Positions 27,008 to 36,549 are shown, counted from the stretch's first letter. The stretch: 64,000 nucleotides of DNA from Vibrio sp. FE10 (GCF_030297155.1 NZ_AP028068.1:1674001-1738000); one strand, 5' to 3'. Notes: a model not told the origin generated them from the sequence alone. Translations and numbers: made by a program.

Positions 27008-28312
27008 TTATGCCTGTTGGCGTGCTAGCTTAACTTCTTCTTCTTTCTCACCAGCTGCCGGGTCATTGAAGCGAGACTCATCAAGAGAACCTTCAGACTT
27101 AGCAACGATGATAGTTACGGCACTATCACCTGTGATGTTTACAGCGGTACGAATCATATCAAGAAGGCGGTCAACACCCATGATTAGGGCAATACCTTCA
27201 AGCGGTAGACCAACTTGGTTCAATACCATCGCTAGCATAACAAGACCAACACCTGGAACACCTGCAGTACCAACAGACGCCAATGTCGCTGTTAGGATAA
27301 CCATTAGGTAATCACCCATAGTCAGGTCGATGTTGTAAGCTTGTGCGATAAACGCAGTCGCAACACCTTGCATGATAGCAGTGCCGTCCATGTTCACTGT
27401 TGCACCTAGTGGTACTGTGAACGAAGCGACTTTGTTGTCTACGCCCATGCGGTTTTTAGCCGTTTCCATTGTTACTGGAATCGTTGCGTTCGAAGAAGCA
27501 GTTGAAAACGCAAACATGATTGCGTCTTCCATCTTACGTAAGAACGTAATCGGGCTTAGGCCTGTGAATCCTTTAAGCATCGCACTGTAGGTAACCAAAC
27601 CGTGTAGAAGTAGGGTACCCGCAAGCACTAAGAAGTATTCAGCTAGGTTCCAAATTGCGCCTAAACCAAGGCCAGAAAACAGCTTCGCCATCAAGAAGAA
27701 CACACCGTAAGGCGCAAGGTTCATCAGAAGAGCAACAAGCTTCATGATCACTTCGTTCAAGTCAGAGAAAACCGCTGCGATACGCTCGCCAGGTTTACCC
27801 GCTGCACTGATTGCAATACCAAACAAAACAGCAAATACGATAACTTGCAGCGTTTTGCCCTCAGCCATCGCCTGAATAGGGTTGGTTGGAAACATGTCGA
27901 TGATTACTTGGCCCAAAGAAGGGGCATCAGCTGATTTGAAAGAGCTCGCAGCAGTAAGATCCGCACCAGCTCCAGGTTGGAACAGGTTACCGATAGTAAG
28001 TGCTAGAGTGATAGCAACGGCTGTAGTACCGATATAAAGTGCAAGCGTTTTGCCACCCATACGGCCAAGAGTTGATAAATCTTTAAGAGAGCTCGTACCG
28101 CACACTAGTGAAACGAAGACTAGAGGCACAACAAGCATTTTCAAACTGGCGACAAAAATCTGTCCGCCTACTTCAAAGAGTCCATTAACGATGTAGTTGT
28201 TAACAAATCCGTTGTCTGCAAAAAGGGATTGAATGGCAAATCCCGTCAATATGCCCACTACCATACCGAGGATAACTCGACCAGTTAGAGACATAGGTTT
28301 CTTGGTATTCAT
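27008..28312 (-). CDS. Dicarboxylate/amino acid:cation symporter (DAACS family)
   Basis: 434 residues, a normal length for GltP/DctA-type carriers. Family signatures include STASSNATIPVTME near residue 270, the unwound MDGTAIMQGV segment, and DMIRTAVNITGDSAVTIIVA in the last helix, which form the substrate and cation sites. It is an inner membrane secondary transporter for glutamate, aspartate or C4-dicarboxylates; the exact substrate cannot be assigned from the motifs I can see. It has an unusual promoter (28413-28441) with a CRP-like site between -35 and -10. Confidence 0.92.
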   Translation of the reverse strand: MNTKKPMSLTGRVILGMVVGILTGFAIQSLFADNGFVNNYIVNGLFEVGGQIFVASLKMLVVPLVFVSLVCGTSSLKDLSTLGRMGGKTLALYIGTTAVAITLALTIGNLFQPGAGADLTAASSFKSADAPSLGQVIIDMFPTNPIQAMAEGKTLQVIVFAVLFGIAISAAGKPGERIAAVFSDLNEVIMKLVALLMNLAPYGVFFLMAKLFSGLGLGAIWNLAEYFLVLAGTLLLHGLVTYSAMLKGFTGLSPITFLRKMEDAIMFAFSTASSNATIPVTMETAKNRMGVDNKVASFTVPLGATVNMDGTAIMQGVATAFIAQAYNIDLTMGDYLMVILTATLASVGTAGVPGVGLVMLAMVLNQVGLPLEGIALIMGVDRLLDMIRTAVNITGDSAVTIIVAKSEGSLDESRFNDPAAGEKEEEVKLARQQA

Positions 28313-28412
28313 TTAGAACACTCCTTATTATTTATAACTTTGATACCTTTTCAAAGTGAGCGGGAGATTAGCAGTCGGTTAATCAAATCGAAAAACAAAA
28401 AATGAGTTTGAA

Positions 28413-28441
28413 ATTATAGATGTGATCACAATCACTGATAA
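28413..28441 (-). promoter_or_regulatory. Promoter of the symporter gene
   Basis: On the minus strand TTATCA, a 17-base spacer and TATAAT stand about 100 bp upstream of the start codon at 28312. Confidence 0.7.
28421..28436. promoter_or_regulatory. CRP-like site inside the symporter promoter
   Basis: TGTGA-TCACAA-TCACT fits the CRP consensus TGTGAN6TCACA with one mismatch. It lies in the spacer of the promoter at 28413-28441, a position usually associated with repression. Confidence 0.65.
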
Positions 28442-28746
28442 TTGTGTAAATTAAACAAATGAAAACAAAATTATTCACCATTCATTTACATTTATCGAGG
28501 GTTTTATACATAAATCCGTCGTTTCAAAGGTAGTAAATAAGATAAGACAGTTTTCTTATCAATCCTCCCTTCTTAAATTGACCGAACCAATATCGCTGTT
28601 TCAAAAGATTTGACTCAGATAATTACTTTTTGACGTAAATACGCGTTAACTGTCTGTATTAAATTGGCTTTAATGAATTTCAAGAAACGACTTGTCGGCA
28701 GGCCTTTACAAAACTTTACGAATGCAAAGAATGTAAATTTAATGCA
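28442..28746. other. Intergenic region without recognised gene
   Basis: AT-rich upstream region of the receptor gene. A short inverted repeat, GATAAGA and TCTTATC with a short loop near 28540-28560, is the only structure noticed. Confidence 0.4.
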
Positions 28747-28765
28747 AATGGTAATAATTATCACT
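28747..28765. promoter_or_regulatory. Fur box upstream of the siderophore receptor gene
   Basis: AATGGTAATAATTATCACT matches AATGANAATNATTNTCATT at all but two positions. It lies 104 bp before the start codon. Confidence 0.75.
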
Positions 28766-28868
28766 TATATTCTCTCCCGAAATGATTCAGTGGTACCGGA
28801 AACGGTTCAACGAGCACATCGAATAAATAAAAAGTGTTCGAATAAAAGAATAAAGCGGAGTAAAGGAC

Positions 28869-30965
28869 ATGTTTTCAAAGAGCCCATTGGCTTTAGTGAT
28901 CGGCGCAGTATTAGCTTCACCAGCAGTATTGGCAGAAACAGTAAAAACAGACGAGCACATGGTTGTTGAAGGTCGTGACTACGGTTACAAGGCCGACACA
29001 AACACAACAGCAATGCGCATGGAGGCGACTCAATTAGAGACTCCGGGACAAGTTTCAGTAATCGATGAAAAAGTCATCGATGAACAGCGTGCAACAACGT
29101 TAGGTGACGTTCTTAAGAATGACGCGAGTGTAAGTGCTGGTGGTACAAGCCGTAACCGTGAGCGTTTTTCTCTGCGTGGCTTCTCTGTAGAGAGTTCTTC
29201 AGGTTTCCTAAAGAATGGCCAACAACATTGGTCTCATTACCGCCAACCAATCGAACTTCTAGAGCGTGTTGAAGTACTTAAAGGTCCATCAGGCCTTCTT
29301 TACGGTATTTCTGCACCAGGTGGTTTGATCAACATGGTAAGCAAGAAGCCAACTTACGATACACAAGTAAGCCTTAGCCAAGACATCGGCTCTAATGATC
29401 ACACTCGCACGACTCTAGATGTAAGTGGCGCATTAAACGATGACGAAACTTTACGCGGCCGCGCAATTCTATCTAAAGAAAGCTACGGATCTTGGAGAAC
29501 ATACGGTGATGGTACTGAACCACAAACAGAGCGTTTTGTTGGTGGTGTCTTCGTTGATTACGATGTAACTGAAGACGTAACGGTTTCTGTTCACTACGAC
29601 AAGACTAACGACGAAGGTAGCGTAGATTCTGGTGCACTATACACACTAGACGGCAACTTAGTTGGTAGCGACAAGCACATCTGGGATGCACAATGGTCAC
29701 AGATTGAAAACGATGTTGAGAACGTAGGTTTTGATATTGCCGCTAACCTAACTGATACATGGTCAGTAAAAACAGGTTTCAACTACCAAGATTTCGAACG
29801 TATTGATATGGAAAGCTACCCAAGCTTTTCTAATATGAACCCTGATGGAACGGGTACTGTGACTCAAGGCGGCAATTACCGTCATGACAAATGGCGTTTT
29901 AGAACGGCTTACGTCGATCTAACAACAACTGCAGATCTTGCGGGCACAGAGCACCAACTACTATTCGGCGCTAACTGGTTAGGTTACAGCTATTACCGTG
30001 GTATGGATCGTTTCAGCAGCGGCGAATACGCACCAGATGCAACGGTACCAGCACCGTCAGTGGGTCCAACATCGTTAGGTAAGATGAGTACTTACGATAC
30101 TTGGGGTTTCTACATTCAAGATCTGATTACTATCAATGACGAATGGCAAGTTCTTGCGGGCGCTCGTTTCGACCGTAAAGTAAGTGAAGGCGTTGCAGAA
30201 GAAAACGTAGCACCTAAGCTTGGCGTGATTTACCACCCAGCATCAAACGGTAGTATTTACGCTTCTTACTCTGAAAGCTTTGAACCACAAGGTGTTGTTT
30301 CTAGCGGTAGCCGAAATTACACCAACGATGGCGAACTTCTTGATGCTGCGACAGGTGTATCTTACGAAGTCGGTACTAAGTGGGAACTGATGGACGAGCG
30401 TCTATTCGTTTCAGGTGCGGTATTTGATATTACTCAAGAAAATATCTCGATGGATGTAGAAGACACTTCATCAGGCGATTGGACGAAAACACAAGGTGGC
30501 GAACAAGTTCACCGTGGTGCTGAGTTAGCCGCGCAAGGCTTTATCTCTGAAAAATTCTCTATGTCTGGTTCTGCAATGTACTTAGATGCAGAAATCACGA
30601 ACCATGAAACGTATGAAGGTAACCGTCCAGTTGATGTGCCTGAGTTTGCAGCAAGCGTTTGGTCTACTTACGCAGCAACCAATGAGGTTGATGTAAACCT
30701 TGGTCTTATCTACGAAGGTTCTCGCTATGGTGATAGTGCGAACACGTTCAAGAAAGATGGCTATGCTCGTGTCGATATGGGTGCAGCATACACACTTAAG
30801 TACGATGACTCTCTAGACTTCGTTGCTCGCCTAACAGTAGAGAACGTATTTGATAAAGAATACCTAGCGGGTGGTGGTTCAACTTCTTCAAGTCACCAGT
30901 TTGCAGAAGACGTAGTAATTGGCGAAGGCCGTAACTACATGGCGACTTTACAGGTGAAATACTAA
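28869..30965 (+). CDS. TonB-dependent siderophore receptor
   Basis: 698 residues. A signal peptide (MFSKSPLALVIGAVLASPAVLA) is followed by a TonB box-like start of the mature protein (ETVKTDEHMVVEG), the plug domain with ETPGQVSVIDEKVIDEQ and FSLRGFSVE, LLERVEVLKGPSGLLYG and SAPGGLINMVSKKP, then a large barrel ending in the aromatic-rich strand YMATLQVKY. These plug signatures are those of the TonB-siderophore subclass (FhuA/FcuA-type ferric siderophore receptors). The ligand is unknown. A Fur box precedes it and a TonB2 operon follows after a terminator. The start is ATG 28869 after GGAGTAAAGGAC. Confidence 0.93.
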   Translation: MFSKSPLALVIGAVLASPAVLAETVKTDEHMVVEGRDYGYKADTNTTAMRMEATQLETPGQVSVIDEKVIDEQRATTLGDVLKNDASVSAGGTSRNRERFSLRGFSVESSSGFLKNGQQHWSHYRQPIELLERVEVLKGPSGLLYGISAPGGLINMVSKKPTYDTQVSLSQDIGSNDHTRTTLDVSGALNDDETLRGRAILSKESYGSWRTYGDGTEPQTERFVGGVFVDYDVTEDVTVSVHYDKTNDEGSVDSGALYTLDGNLVGSDKHIWDAQWSQIENDVENVGFDIAANLTDTWSVKTGFNYQDFERIDMESYPSFSNMNPDGTGTVTQGGNYRHDKWRFRTAYVDLTTTADLAGTEHQLLFGANWLGYSYYRGMDRFSSGEYAPDATVPAPSVGPTSLGKMSTYDTWGFYIQDLITINDEWQVLAGARFDRKVSEGVAEENVAPKLGVIYHPASNGSIYASYSESFEPQGVVSSGSRNYTNDGELLDAATGVSYEVGTKWELMDERLFVSGAVFDITQENISMDVEDTSSGDWTKTQGGEQVHRGAELAAQGFISEKFSMSGSAMYLDAEITNHETYEGNRPVDVPEFAASVWSTYAATNEVDVNLGLIYEGSRYGDSANTFKKDGYARVDMGAAYTLKYDDSLDFVARLTVENVFDKEYLAGGGSTSSSHQFAEDVVIGEGRNYMATLQVKY

Positions 30966-31000
30966 TTTGTTAGTAGGGTACTATTACTAGCATAAATACT

Positions 31001-31030
31001 AAGGGGAAAGTTTCGGCTTTCCCCTTTCGT
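31001..31030 (+). terminator. Terminator after the receptor gene
   Basis: AAGGGGAAAG and CTTTCCCCTT form a 10-bp stem with a 6-base loop. Confidence 0.85.
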
Positions 31031-31076
31031 GATTCTGCTATTTCGTAAAATATCCCTAGTAATGTGAGTGACTTTT

Positions 31077-31098
31077 AATGATAATGAGACTGCTTATC
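31077..31098. promoter_or_regulatory. Partial Fur-box-like site before the TonB2 operon
   Basis: AATGATAATGAGACTGCTTATC has a good left half (AATGATAATGA) and a weaker right half. It lies 35-55 bp upstream of the DUF3450 start, suggesting its own iron control. Confidence 0.4.
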
Positions 31099-31131
31099 AA
31101 TAAAATTCATTTGACCTTCTTCTTATAGTAA

Positions 31132-31911
31132 ATGACTACAATTATGAATCTTTTAAAAACTAGCCTAGCACTTGCGATCAGTTTGGTTGCAACGTCTTCG
31201 ATGGCAAACAGCTTGGATCAAGCTCAATCAATTCAAAACAAGACCAATAACGCGTCGGCTTCGAGCCAAAAGGTTATTGATAAAAGCTCACAAGCGACTT
31301 TAATGCTGCAAGCTGAGATTGAGCGTCTGCAAGAAGAAGTTAAAAACCTAGAAATCTATCATGACCATCTTGCCGCATTAGTAGATAGCCAAGATAAAGA
31401 GTCTGAAAGCTACCTAGCGCAAATCGACGAAATTAAACTGACACGTCAAGGCGTTGTGCCTTTGATGTACAAGATGATCGACGGCCTTCAAGCAACCATT
31501 GAAAACGATCTTCCGTTCAAAAGACAGAGTCGCCTGAATCGCGTAGAAAAGTTAAGAGCGACGATGACGCGCGCTGATGTCAGTGACGCTGAAAAATATC
31601 GCCGAATTCTAGAGGCGTATCAAATTGAAGTGGATTACGGTATCAAGCTCAGTTCTTACGCTAGCCGTGTTGAGATAAGTAATGACAAAGTACTTGAAGT
31701 TGATGTTTTACACCTTGGACGTATTTCACTGGTCGCACGTAACTTAAACGGCACTCAATATTGGTCTTGGGACCAAAATAGTTCGCAATGGCAAGAACTT
31801 GATTCTTCGATGAAATCTGAGCTTGATAAAGCCTTCGATATTGCTAACAAGCAAGCGTCACCTAGTTTGATTACTTTACCTGTTTCTTTAACTGTTGCGG
31901 AGGTTAAGTAA
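31132..31911 (+). CDS. DUF3450 periplasmic coiled-coil protein of the TonB2 cluster
   Basis: 259 residues with a signal peptide (LLKTSLALAISLVATSSMA) and an extended coiled coil from about residue 40 to 95 (QAEIERLQEEVKNLEIYHD). The C-terminal part has LGRISLVARNLNGTQYWSWD, typical of DUF3450. In Vibrio TonB2 loci this gene leads the operon before ttpC. Its exact role is not established; it is presumed to act in the periplasm with TtpC. The stop overlaps the ttpC start (TAATG). A second ATG at 31144 is an alternative start. Confidence 0.85.
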   Translation: MTTIMNLLKTSLALAISLVATSSMANSLDQAQSIQNKTNNASASSQKVIDKSSQATLMLQAEIERLQEEVKNLEIYHDHLAALVDSQDKESESYLAQIDEIKLTRQGVVPLMYKMIDGLQATIENDLPFKRQSRLNRVEKLRATMTRADVSDAEKYRRILEAYQIEVDYGIKLSSYASRVEISNDKVLEVDVLHLGRISLVARNLNGTQYWSWDQNSSQWQELDSSMKSELDKAFDIANKQASPSLITLPVSLTVAEVK

Positions 31912-33287
31912 TGAACTTAAAGCCATTAGCAGCATTGCTTTGTATTACTTCAATTTCATTTTCTGCTTTCTCAGCTTCTGATACGACTGCTCAGTTAGTT
32001 AATAAAGCAAAATCAGAAAATCGTACTCAAGCTTCCCACAATGTTGTCCGTGAAGCAGATTTCAAAAAGACAGAACAAGAACTCAAAGCGATCAAAGCAC
32101 AGCTTGAAGCGAAACGTACATCTGTTCAAAACGCGACAGACGTTCTTACTCAAACCTTTAGTGATAACGAAAATAAACTGGCTCGTTTAGAAGAAAAACT
32201 ACGCTTAGAGACAGGCAGCTTAGGTGAGTTGTTTGGTGTTGTTAGACAAAATGCGAAAGATCTCGATCATGAATTATCTGACACTGTCACTAATGTCGAT
32301 CGAGCTGCTTACACTGAAACTGTTTATGACATTGTAGATGCTAAATCATTGCCATCGATGCCACAATTAACAGGCCTTTGGCTAAGCATGATGGAGCAAA
32401 TCCAAGCGAGCTCAGAGATAAGCAAATCGACCGTTTCTCTTATTAATGATGAGGGAATCACTGAAAGTGCTGAAGTTTATCGCCTAGGTTCTATTGGTTT
32501 GGTTGCAGAACCAGGTTACGTATGGTGGGACTCCAAGCACCAAGATGCGATTGTTTACTTGAAGCAACCATCAAATGGCCCAACGATGGCATCGCTTTCT
32601 TCACTTGTGGATGGCGAAGTATCTAATGTCGTCGTCGATCCCTCACGTGGATTCATGCTAGAACAATTGGCTTTGGAACCAAGTTTAACTGATCGCCTTC
32701 AAGCTGGTGGTGTTGTTGGTAAAGTGATTCTTGGTTTACTGGCTATTGGCTTAATCATCGCATTGGTTCGTGGTATTTCTCTCGCTATCGCTCGTCAAAA
32801 AATTCGCGCACAACTTAAGAATCCTGAGCAAGCAGGCGACAACCCTCTAGGCCGTGTTCTTGCAGTTTACAGAAAAGAGCAAAACCAAACGGTTGAAGCA
32901 CTAGAGCTACGACTTTTAGAAGCGGTTGTTGATGAACAGACTCACTTAGAGAAAGGTTTATCGATGCTCAAACTGCTAGCAGCACTTGCACCAATGCTTG
33001 GCTTGTTGGGCACAGTAACCGGCATGATCGAAACATTCCAAGTGATCACACAGTTTGGTAATGGCGACCCTAAAGTCATGGCGGGTGGTATTTCAATGGC
33101 GCTTGTAACAACCGTACTTGGCCTGGTTGCTGCAATGCCACTGCTATTAGCACACAACATCCTTAGCACTCAGTCAGAGAACATTCGCAATATTCTTGAG
33201 AAGCAGGGCATTGGCCTTGTTGCTGAGCAGGCAGAAAAGACAGTTGAATCAAAAGCTGTTGTTTCACCAGTTGGGACTGCTGCGTAA
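31911..33287 (+). CDS. ttpC: TtpC: ExbB/MotA-like protein with long periplasmic N-terminus
   Basis: 458 residues. A signal-like hydrophobic N-terminus is followed by a periplasmic coiled-coil region to about 260 (for example QELKAIKAQLEAKRTSVQNA), a helix near 268-290, and a C-terminal MotA/TolQ/ExbB-type domain with two further helices. The family motif is LLAALAPMLGLLGTVTGMIE, with GGISMALVTTVLGLVAAMPLL. In V. anguillarum and V. cholerae, TtpC is required for TonB2-dependent iron transport. Here it is coupled by one-base overlaps to DUF3450 upstream and exbB downstream. It has the same ExbB core as the next gene, consistent with a duplicated subunit that gained an extension. Confidence 0.9.
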   Translation: MNLKPLAALLCITSISFSAFSASDTTAQLVNKAKSENRTQASHNVVREADFKKTEQELKAIKAQLEAKRTSVQNATDVLTQTFSDNENKLARLEEKLRLETGSLGELFGVVRQNAKDLDHELSDTVTNVDRAAYTETVYDIVDAKSLPSMPQLTGLWLSMMEQIQASSEISKSTVSLINDEGITESAEVYRLGSIGLVAEPGYVWWDSKHQDAIVYLKQPSNGPTMASLSSLVDGEVSNVVVDPSRGFMLEQLALEPSLTDRLQAGGVVGKVILGLLAIGLIIALVRGISLAIARQKIRAQLKNPEQAGDNPLGRVLAVYRKEQNQTVEALELRLLEAVVDEQTHLEKGLSMLKLLAALAPMLGLLGTVTGMIETFQVITQFGNGDPKVMAGGISMALVTTVLGLVAAMPLLLAHNILSTQSENIRNILEKQGIGLVAEQAEKTVESKAVVSPVGTAA

Positions 33288-33847
33288 TGGATATTTTGTC
33301 GGGTTCTCTATTACCAGCGAGTTGGTTAACGAGTGACTGGCTGCTGTCTTTATCAAGCTTTATGGAGCAGGGCGGTTTCGTCCTGTGGTGGCTAGCGGCT
33401 GTTGTCCTAGTGTATTGGGTGCTTGTGGTAGAGCGCGTGCTTTATCTTGCATTCTACTTTCCAAAACAACGCCAAGCTTGGATTACAAAGTGGCATGAAA
33501 GAGAAGATCACTCTTCTTGGCATGCTAAAGCCATTCGTGAAGGTTGGTTGGGGCAAGCGAGTATCTTACTTAACCAAAACTTGAATTTTATTAAGCTGTT
33601 AGTCGCAATATGTCCGATGTTGGGCTTGTTAGGTACCGTTACCGGTATGATCTCTGTTTTTGATGTCATGGCGACTCAAGGAAGCAGTGACCCCAAATTG
33701 ATGGCTTCAGGTATCTCGTTAGCAACACTGCCTACAATGGCAGGTATGGTTGCTGCTTTAGCGGGCATGTTTGTTCATGCACGCTTAGCGAAAGTGTGTA
33801 ACCGTTTAGAATTAAAATTAGAAAAATCTTTAAGGAGTCAACGATGA
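33287..33847 (+). CDS. exbB2: ExbB-type proton channel subunit
   Basis: 186 residues. A first helix near 30-52 (WWLAAVVLVYWVLVVERVLY) and two helices in the C-terminal half are visible, with the family motif LLVAICPMLGLLGTVTGMIS and GISLATLPTMAGMVAAL. ExbB and ExbD form the proton-driven motor that energises TonB. It is cotranscribed with ttpC, exbD and tonB; the stop overlaps the exbD ATG by 4 bp. It is shorter than E. coli ExbB, as usual for the TonB2 type. Confidence 0.93.
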   Translation: MDILSGSLLPASWLTSDWLLSLSSFMEQGGFVLWWLAAVVLVYWVLVVERVLYLAFYFPKQRQAWITKWHEREDHSSWHAKAIREGWLGQASILLNQNLNFIKLLVAICPMLGLLGTVTGMISVFDVMATQGSSDPKLMASGISLATLPTMAGMVAALAGMFVHARLAKVCNRLELKLEKSLRSQR

Positions 33848-34248
33848 GACTCGGTCGACGTCATTCTAAAAACGAAGAGGCTCAAATAGACCTTACTTCG
33901 ATGCTTGATATCGTATTTATCATGCTTATTTTCTTTATTGTGACCAGTTCATTTGTTCGTGAATCAGGGGTGGAGGTGAATCGCCCACAAGCGTCTAACG
34001 TAGTAAGCCAAAAAGATGCGGGCATCTTTGTTGCGATTACTTCTGCGAATGACATCTTCATCGATAAACGTGTTGTTGATGTTGAACGTGTTCAAGCGAC
34101 GTTAGAGCATTTATTGCTAGAACAACCTGATGCTTCTTTGGTCATTCAAGCGGATGAACACGCTTACAACGGAACCGTTGTTAAAGTGATGGACGCCGCT
34201 AAAGGGGCGGGTGTTAAAAACATTGCGCTTGCTGCTGAAAAGCGATGA
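33844..34248 (+). CDS. exbD2: ExbD-type motor subunit
   Basis: 134 residues with one N-terminal helix, QIDLTSMLDIVFIMLIFFIV, which carries the essential membrane aspartate D22. A periplasmic domain follows (LVIQADEHAYNGTVVKVMDAAK), typical of ExbD/TolR. It couples proton flow to TonB. The ATG overlaps the exbB stop, and tonB begins 19 bp later after GGAGG. Confidence 0.93.
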   Translation: MRLGRRHSKNEEAQIDLTSMLDIVFIMLIFFIVTSSFVRESGVEVNRPQASNVVSQKDAGIFVAITSANDIFIDKRVVDVERVQATLEHLLLEQPDASLVIQADEHAYNGTVVKVMDAAKGAGVKNIALAAEKR

Positions 34249-34267
34249 TCTTGGAGGATCTTCATAA

Positions 34268-34888
34268 ATGATTCGCCTATTTCTTGCTTTACCATTAGCG
34301 GGTGCATTGGGTTTAGCGCTGTTTTCTTTCATGGCTTGGATGGTTGATAATGGCCACCAGCGTTCACCAGACAACAGTGAGACGTTAAGTTTCAACATGG
34401 TAATGGTTGAAGCTGAACAAGAAGTCCAGAGAAGACAACGCGCAGTTCCTGAACAGCCAGAAATGCCAGAGCCGCCACCAGAAGCGCAAACGTCTCAGTC
34501 ACAAGCTGAAGTCACGCCTCTGAACTCGATGTCTTCACTGCCTTCATTGGATTTGAATACTTCGGTTGATGGCCTAGCGATTAACGCGCCGACATTTTCT
34601 GATTTTGGATCAAACCAACAGGCAATGCCTTTGTATCGAGTAGAACCTCGTTACCCAGCAAAAGCGCTTAAGCGTGGTGCTGAAGGGCATGTCATTATGT
34701 CTTTTACCATCGATGAAACGGGACGCCCAATTGATATTCAAGTCACTGACGCGAACCCACGTCGTATGTTTGAACGTGAAGCGATAAGAGCACTTAAAAA
34801 ATGGAAATATCAACCGAAAGTCGTGGATGGAAAAGCGATAGCTCAGGTTGGTCAAACCGTGAAACTAGAGTTTAAGTTGGCAAAATGA
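34268..34888 (+). CDS. tonB2: TonB2-type energy transducer
   Basis: 206 residues, the short length typical of TonB2. It has an N-terminal membrane anchor (LFLALPLAGALGLALFSFMA), a short proline-rich spacer (PEQPEMPEPPPEAQ) and a complete C-terminal TonB domain with YRVEPRYPAKALKRGAEG, DETGRPIDIQV and ALKKWKYQPKVVDG. It would contact the TonB box of outer membrane receptors such as that encoded at 28869. The short spacer is known to suffice in TonB2 systems with TtpC. The stop overlaps the TPR gene start. Confidence 0.93.
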   Translation: MIRLFLALPLAGALGLALFSFMAWMVDNGHQRSPDNSETLSFNMVMVEAEQEVQRRQRAVPEQPEMPEPPPEAQTSQSQAEVTPLNSMSSLPSLDLNTSVDGLAINAPTFSDFGSNQQAMPLYRVEPRYPAKALKRGAEGHVIMSFTIDETGRPIDIQVTDANPRRMFEREAIRALKKWKYQPKVVDGKAIAQVGQTVKLEFKLAK

Positions 34889-36063
34889 TGAAACAGATAT
34901 GGATATTAGTGGGCTTGTTGTTAATGCCCCTTACAACACAAGCAAAAGAGCTAACTCAATATACTGCTATTCGTGTTCAAAAGGCGCATAAGCTTGCTCA
35001 AGATGAACAGGTTAAACAGGCGATTGACGTACTTGCAGGCTTGGAGCTTTCGAAAGGCTACGATAAAGCGTACGTAGCGCGTATGCTTGGCGTGTTTTAC
35101 TGGCAAGATGGTAAAACCGACACGGCAATTAAGCAGCTTACTTATGCGGTCGACAGTAATTTACTGGTGGATGAGCAAGCTTGGATAACCAAGCGCATGC
35201 TTGCTGATCTATTACTAAACGATCAGCAGTTTGCAGAAGCGCTTCCGCACTATTATGAGTTAGTAAAATCTGCGCCAGAGACAGAAAAGAAAGACACGCT
35301 TTGGATGCGAATTGCACAAGCTGAATACCAAATTGAAAACTGGTCGAAAGTACTAGTAGCCATTGGTAATCATGACAAGTTCAATTCAAAACCAGAGTTG
35401 TCTCCTCTATCGCTAAAACTGGGTGCACAACTACAGTTAAAGCAGTGGAAGCAATCTATTCCAACACTGGAAAGCCTTATCGAACTTCAACCAGAAAAAG
35501 ACAACTGGTGGCGTCAACTTGTAGGTATTCAGTTAAGACTAGAACGTAACCGCGATGCATTGAACACGTTAGCGCTGGCTGATCTACAAGGTGTTGAGCT
35601 GAAAAACTCAGACCGTAGGCTGCTTGCTCAATTGTATGCGAAACGAGGTATTCCAGAGCGTGCTGCTCAAGAAATCGCAAAATTAGATGATGCGAACAGC
35701 GATGTTCAACTTCTGGCGGAGCAAGCAACTTACTGGCAGCTAGCGAAAGAGTGGGACAGTGCCATTGAAGTGTGGACGTTAGCGTCTAAAAAAGACACTC
35801 AATATCATTGGAACGTGGCTCAGTTATTGGTTCAGCAAGGTTATTACGACAGAGCGCTGGTTGTTTTAGACAAAGTGAAAGACAAAAACAAACAAGCCGA
35901 CGTTGCATTGGCGAAAGTACGTTCATGGTACAAGCTAAAGAACCTTGATAACGCGCTTGCTCAAGCGAAACGTGCGAACAACATTGAACCTTCTTCTGAA
36001 GCAAAAGGTTGGATTAAATATCTGACTCAGCTACGAACAGTCAGTGATAACGGAAACGTCTAA
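34885..36063 (+). CDS. TPR-repeat periplasmic protein, last gene of the TonB2 operon
   Basis: 392 residues with a signal peptide (MMKQIWILVGLLLMPLTTQA) and a series of TPR-like helical pairs through the length, for example YLARMLGVFYWQDGKTD-like and YDRALVVLDKVKDKNKQAD stretches. The overlap of 4 bp with tonB and the strong terminator afterwards place it in the same transcript. A TPR gene at this position is standard in Vibrio TonB2 clusters. Its function in transport is unproven; a scaffold role is a guess. Confidence 0.85.
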   Translation: MMKQIWILVGLLLMPLTTQAKELTQYTAIRVQKAHKLAQDEQVKQAIDVLAGLELSKGYDKAYVARMLGVFYWQDGKTDTAIKQLTYAVDSNLLVDEQAWITKRMLADLLLNDQQFAEALPHYYELVKSAPETEKKDTLWMRIAQAEYQIENWSKVLVAIGNHDKFNSKPELSPLSLKLGAQLQLKQWKQSIPTLESLIELQPEKDNWWRQLVGIQLRLERNRDALNTLALADLQGVELKNSDRRLLAQLYAKRGIPERAAQEIAKLDDANSDVQLLAEQATYWQLAKEWDSAIEVWTLASKKDTQYHWNVAQLLVQQGYYDRALVVLDKVKDKNKQADVALAKVRSWYKLKNLDNALAQAKRANNIEPSSEAKGWIKYLTQLRTVSDNGNV

Positions 36064-36105
36064 CGGCTAATAGCACAACAGAAGACAAGAGAAAGTAATA
36101 TAGAG

Positions 36106-36147
36106 AAAAGGGTGTCATTTGATCGTTCAAATGACACCCTTTTTAAT
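36106..36147. terminator. Strong bidirectional terminator after the TonB2 operon
   Basis: A 17-bp perfect stem: the left arm 36106-36122 begins AAAAGGGTG, and the right arm 36127-36143 ends CACCCTTTT. The loop is TCGT. T-runs follow on both strands. Confidence 0.95.
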
Positions 36148-36225
36148 TTGTCTCGTAATTTCGTCTCGTAACTTGTTTCATAATTCAGTCGGCTAGAGTG
36201 GGTCTAGTTTTACTCGTTGGATCGA

Positions 36226-36549
36226 TTACGGATCGCACATCATCCCACTTGGCGTAGCACTTTGAATCACACCGCTGGTGTCAGCTATCCAGTTAATGGT
36301 GCAGTCACGATAAGGGTTCTTAAAGGCATGCAAAGTATAACCATTATCTAATGGTTTCTTCGTTTCTGCCCAGGCATAGTTTCTAGATGCCCAAAAACTA
36401 ACAGGGCGTGAGCGTTCGGTGAGATAGTGCTCTTGTACATCGGTTATGTCTGAACCGATATACTTCTGGATATGTTCTTCTGTGCTGGCCATCTGGCTAC
36501 TGCACGCTGTTGCTAGCGCAGCAAAAGCCGAAACAACAATAATACGCAT
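36226..36549 (-). CDS. Small putative lipoprotein
   Basis: 107 residues. The start MRIIVVSAFAALATACSSQ looks like a lipoprotein signal with Cys16, although the -3 residue is Ala rather than Leu. The mature part has two more cysteines (in YRDCTINW and GMMCDP), which could pair. I do not recognise the family. It is convergent with the TonB2 operon and shares its bidirectional terminator; no partner gene is seen. Confidence 0.75.
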   Translation of the reverse strand: MRIIVVSAFAALATACSSQMASTEEHIQKYIGSDITDVQEHYLTERSRPVSFWASRNYAWAETKKPLDNGYTLHAFKNPYRDCTINWIADTSGVIQSATPSGMMCDP

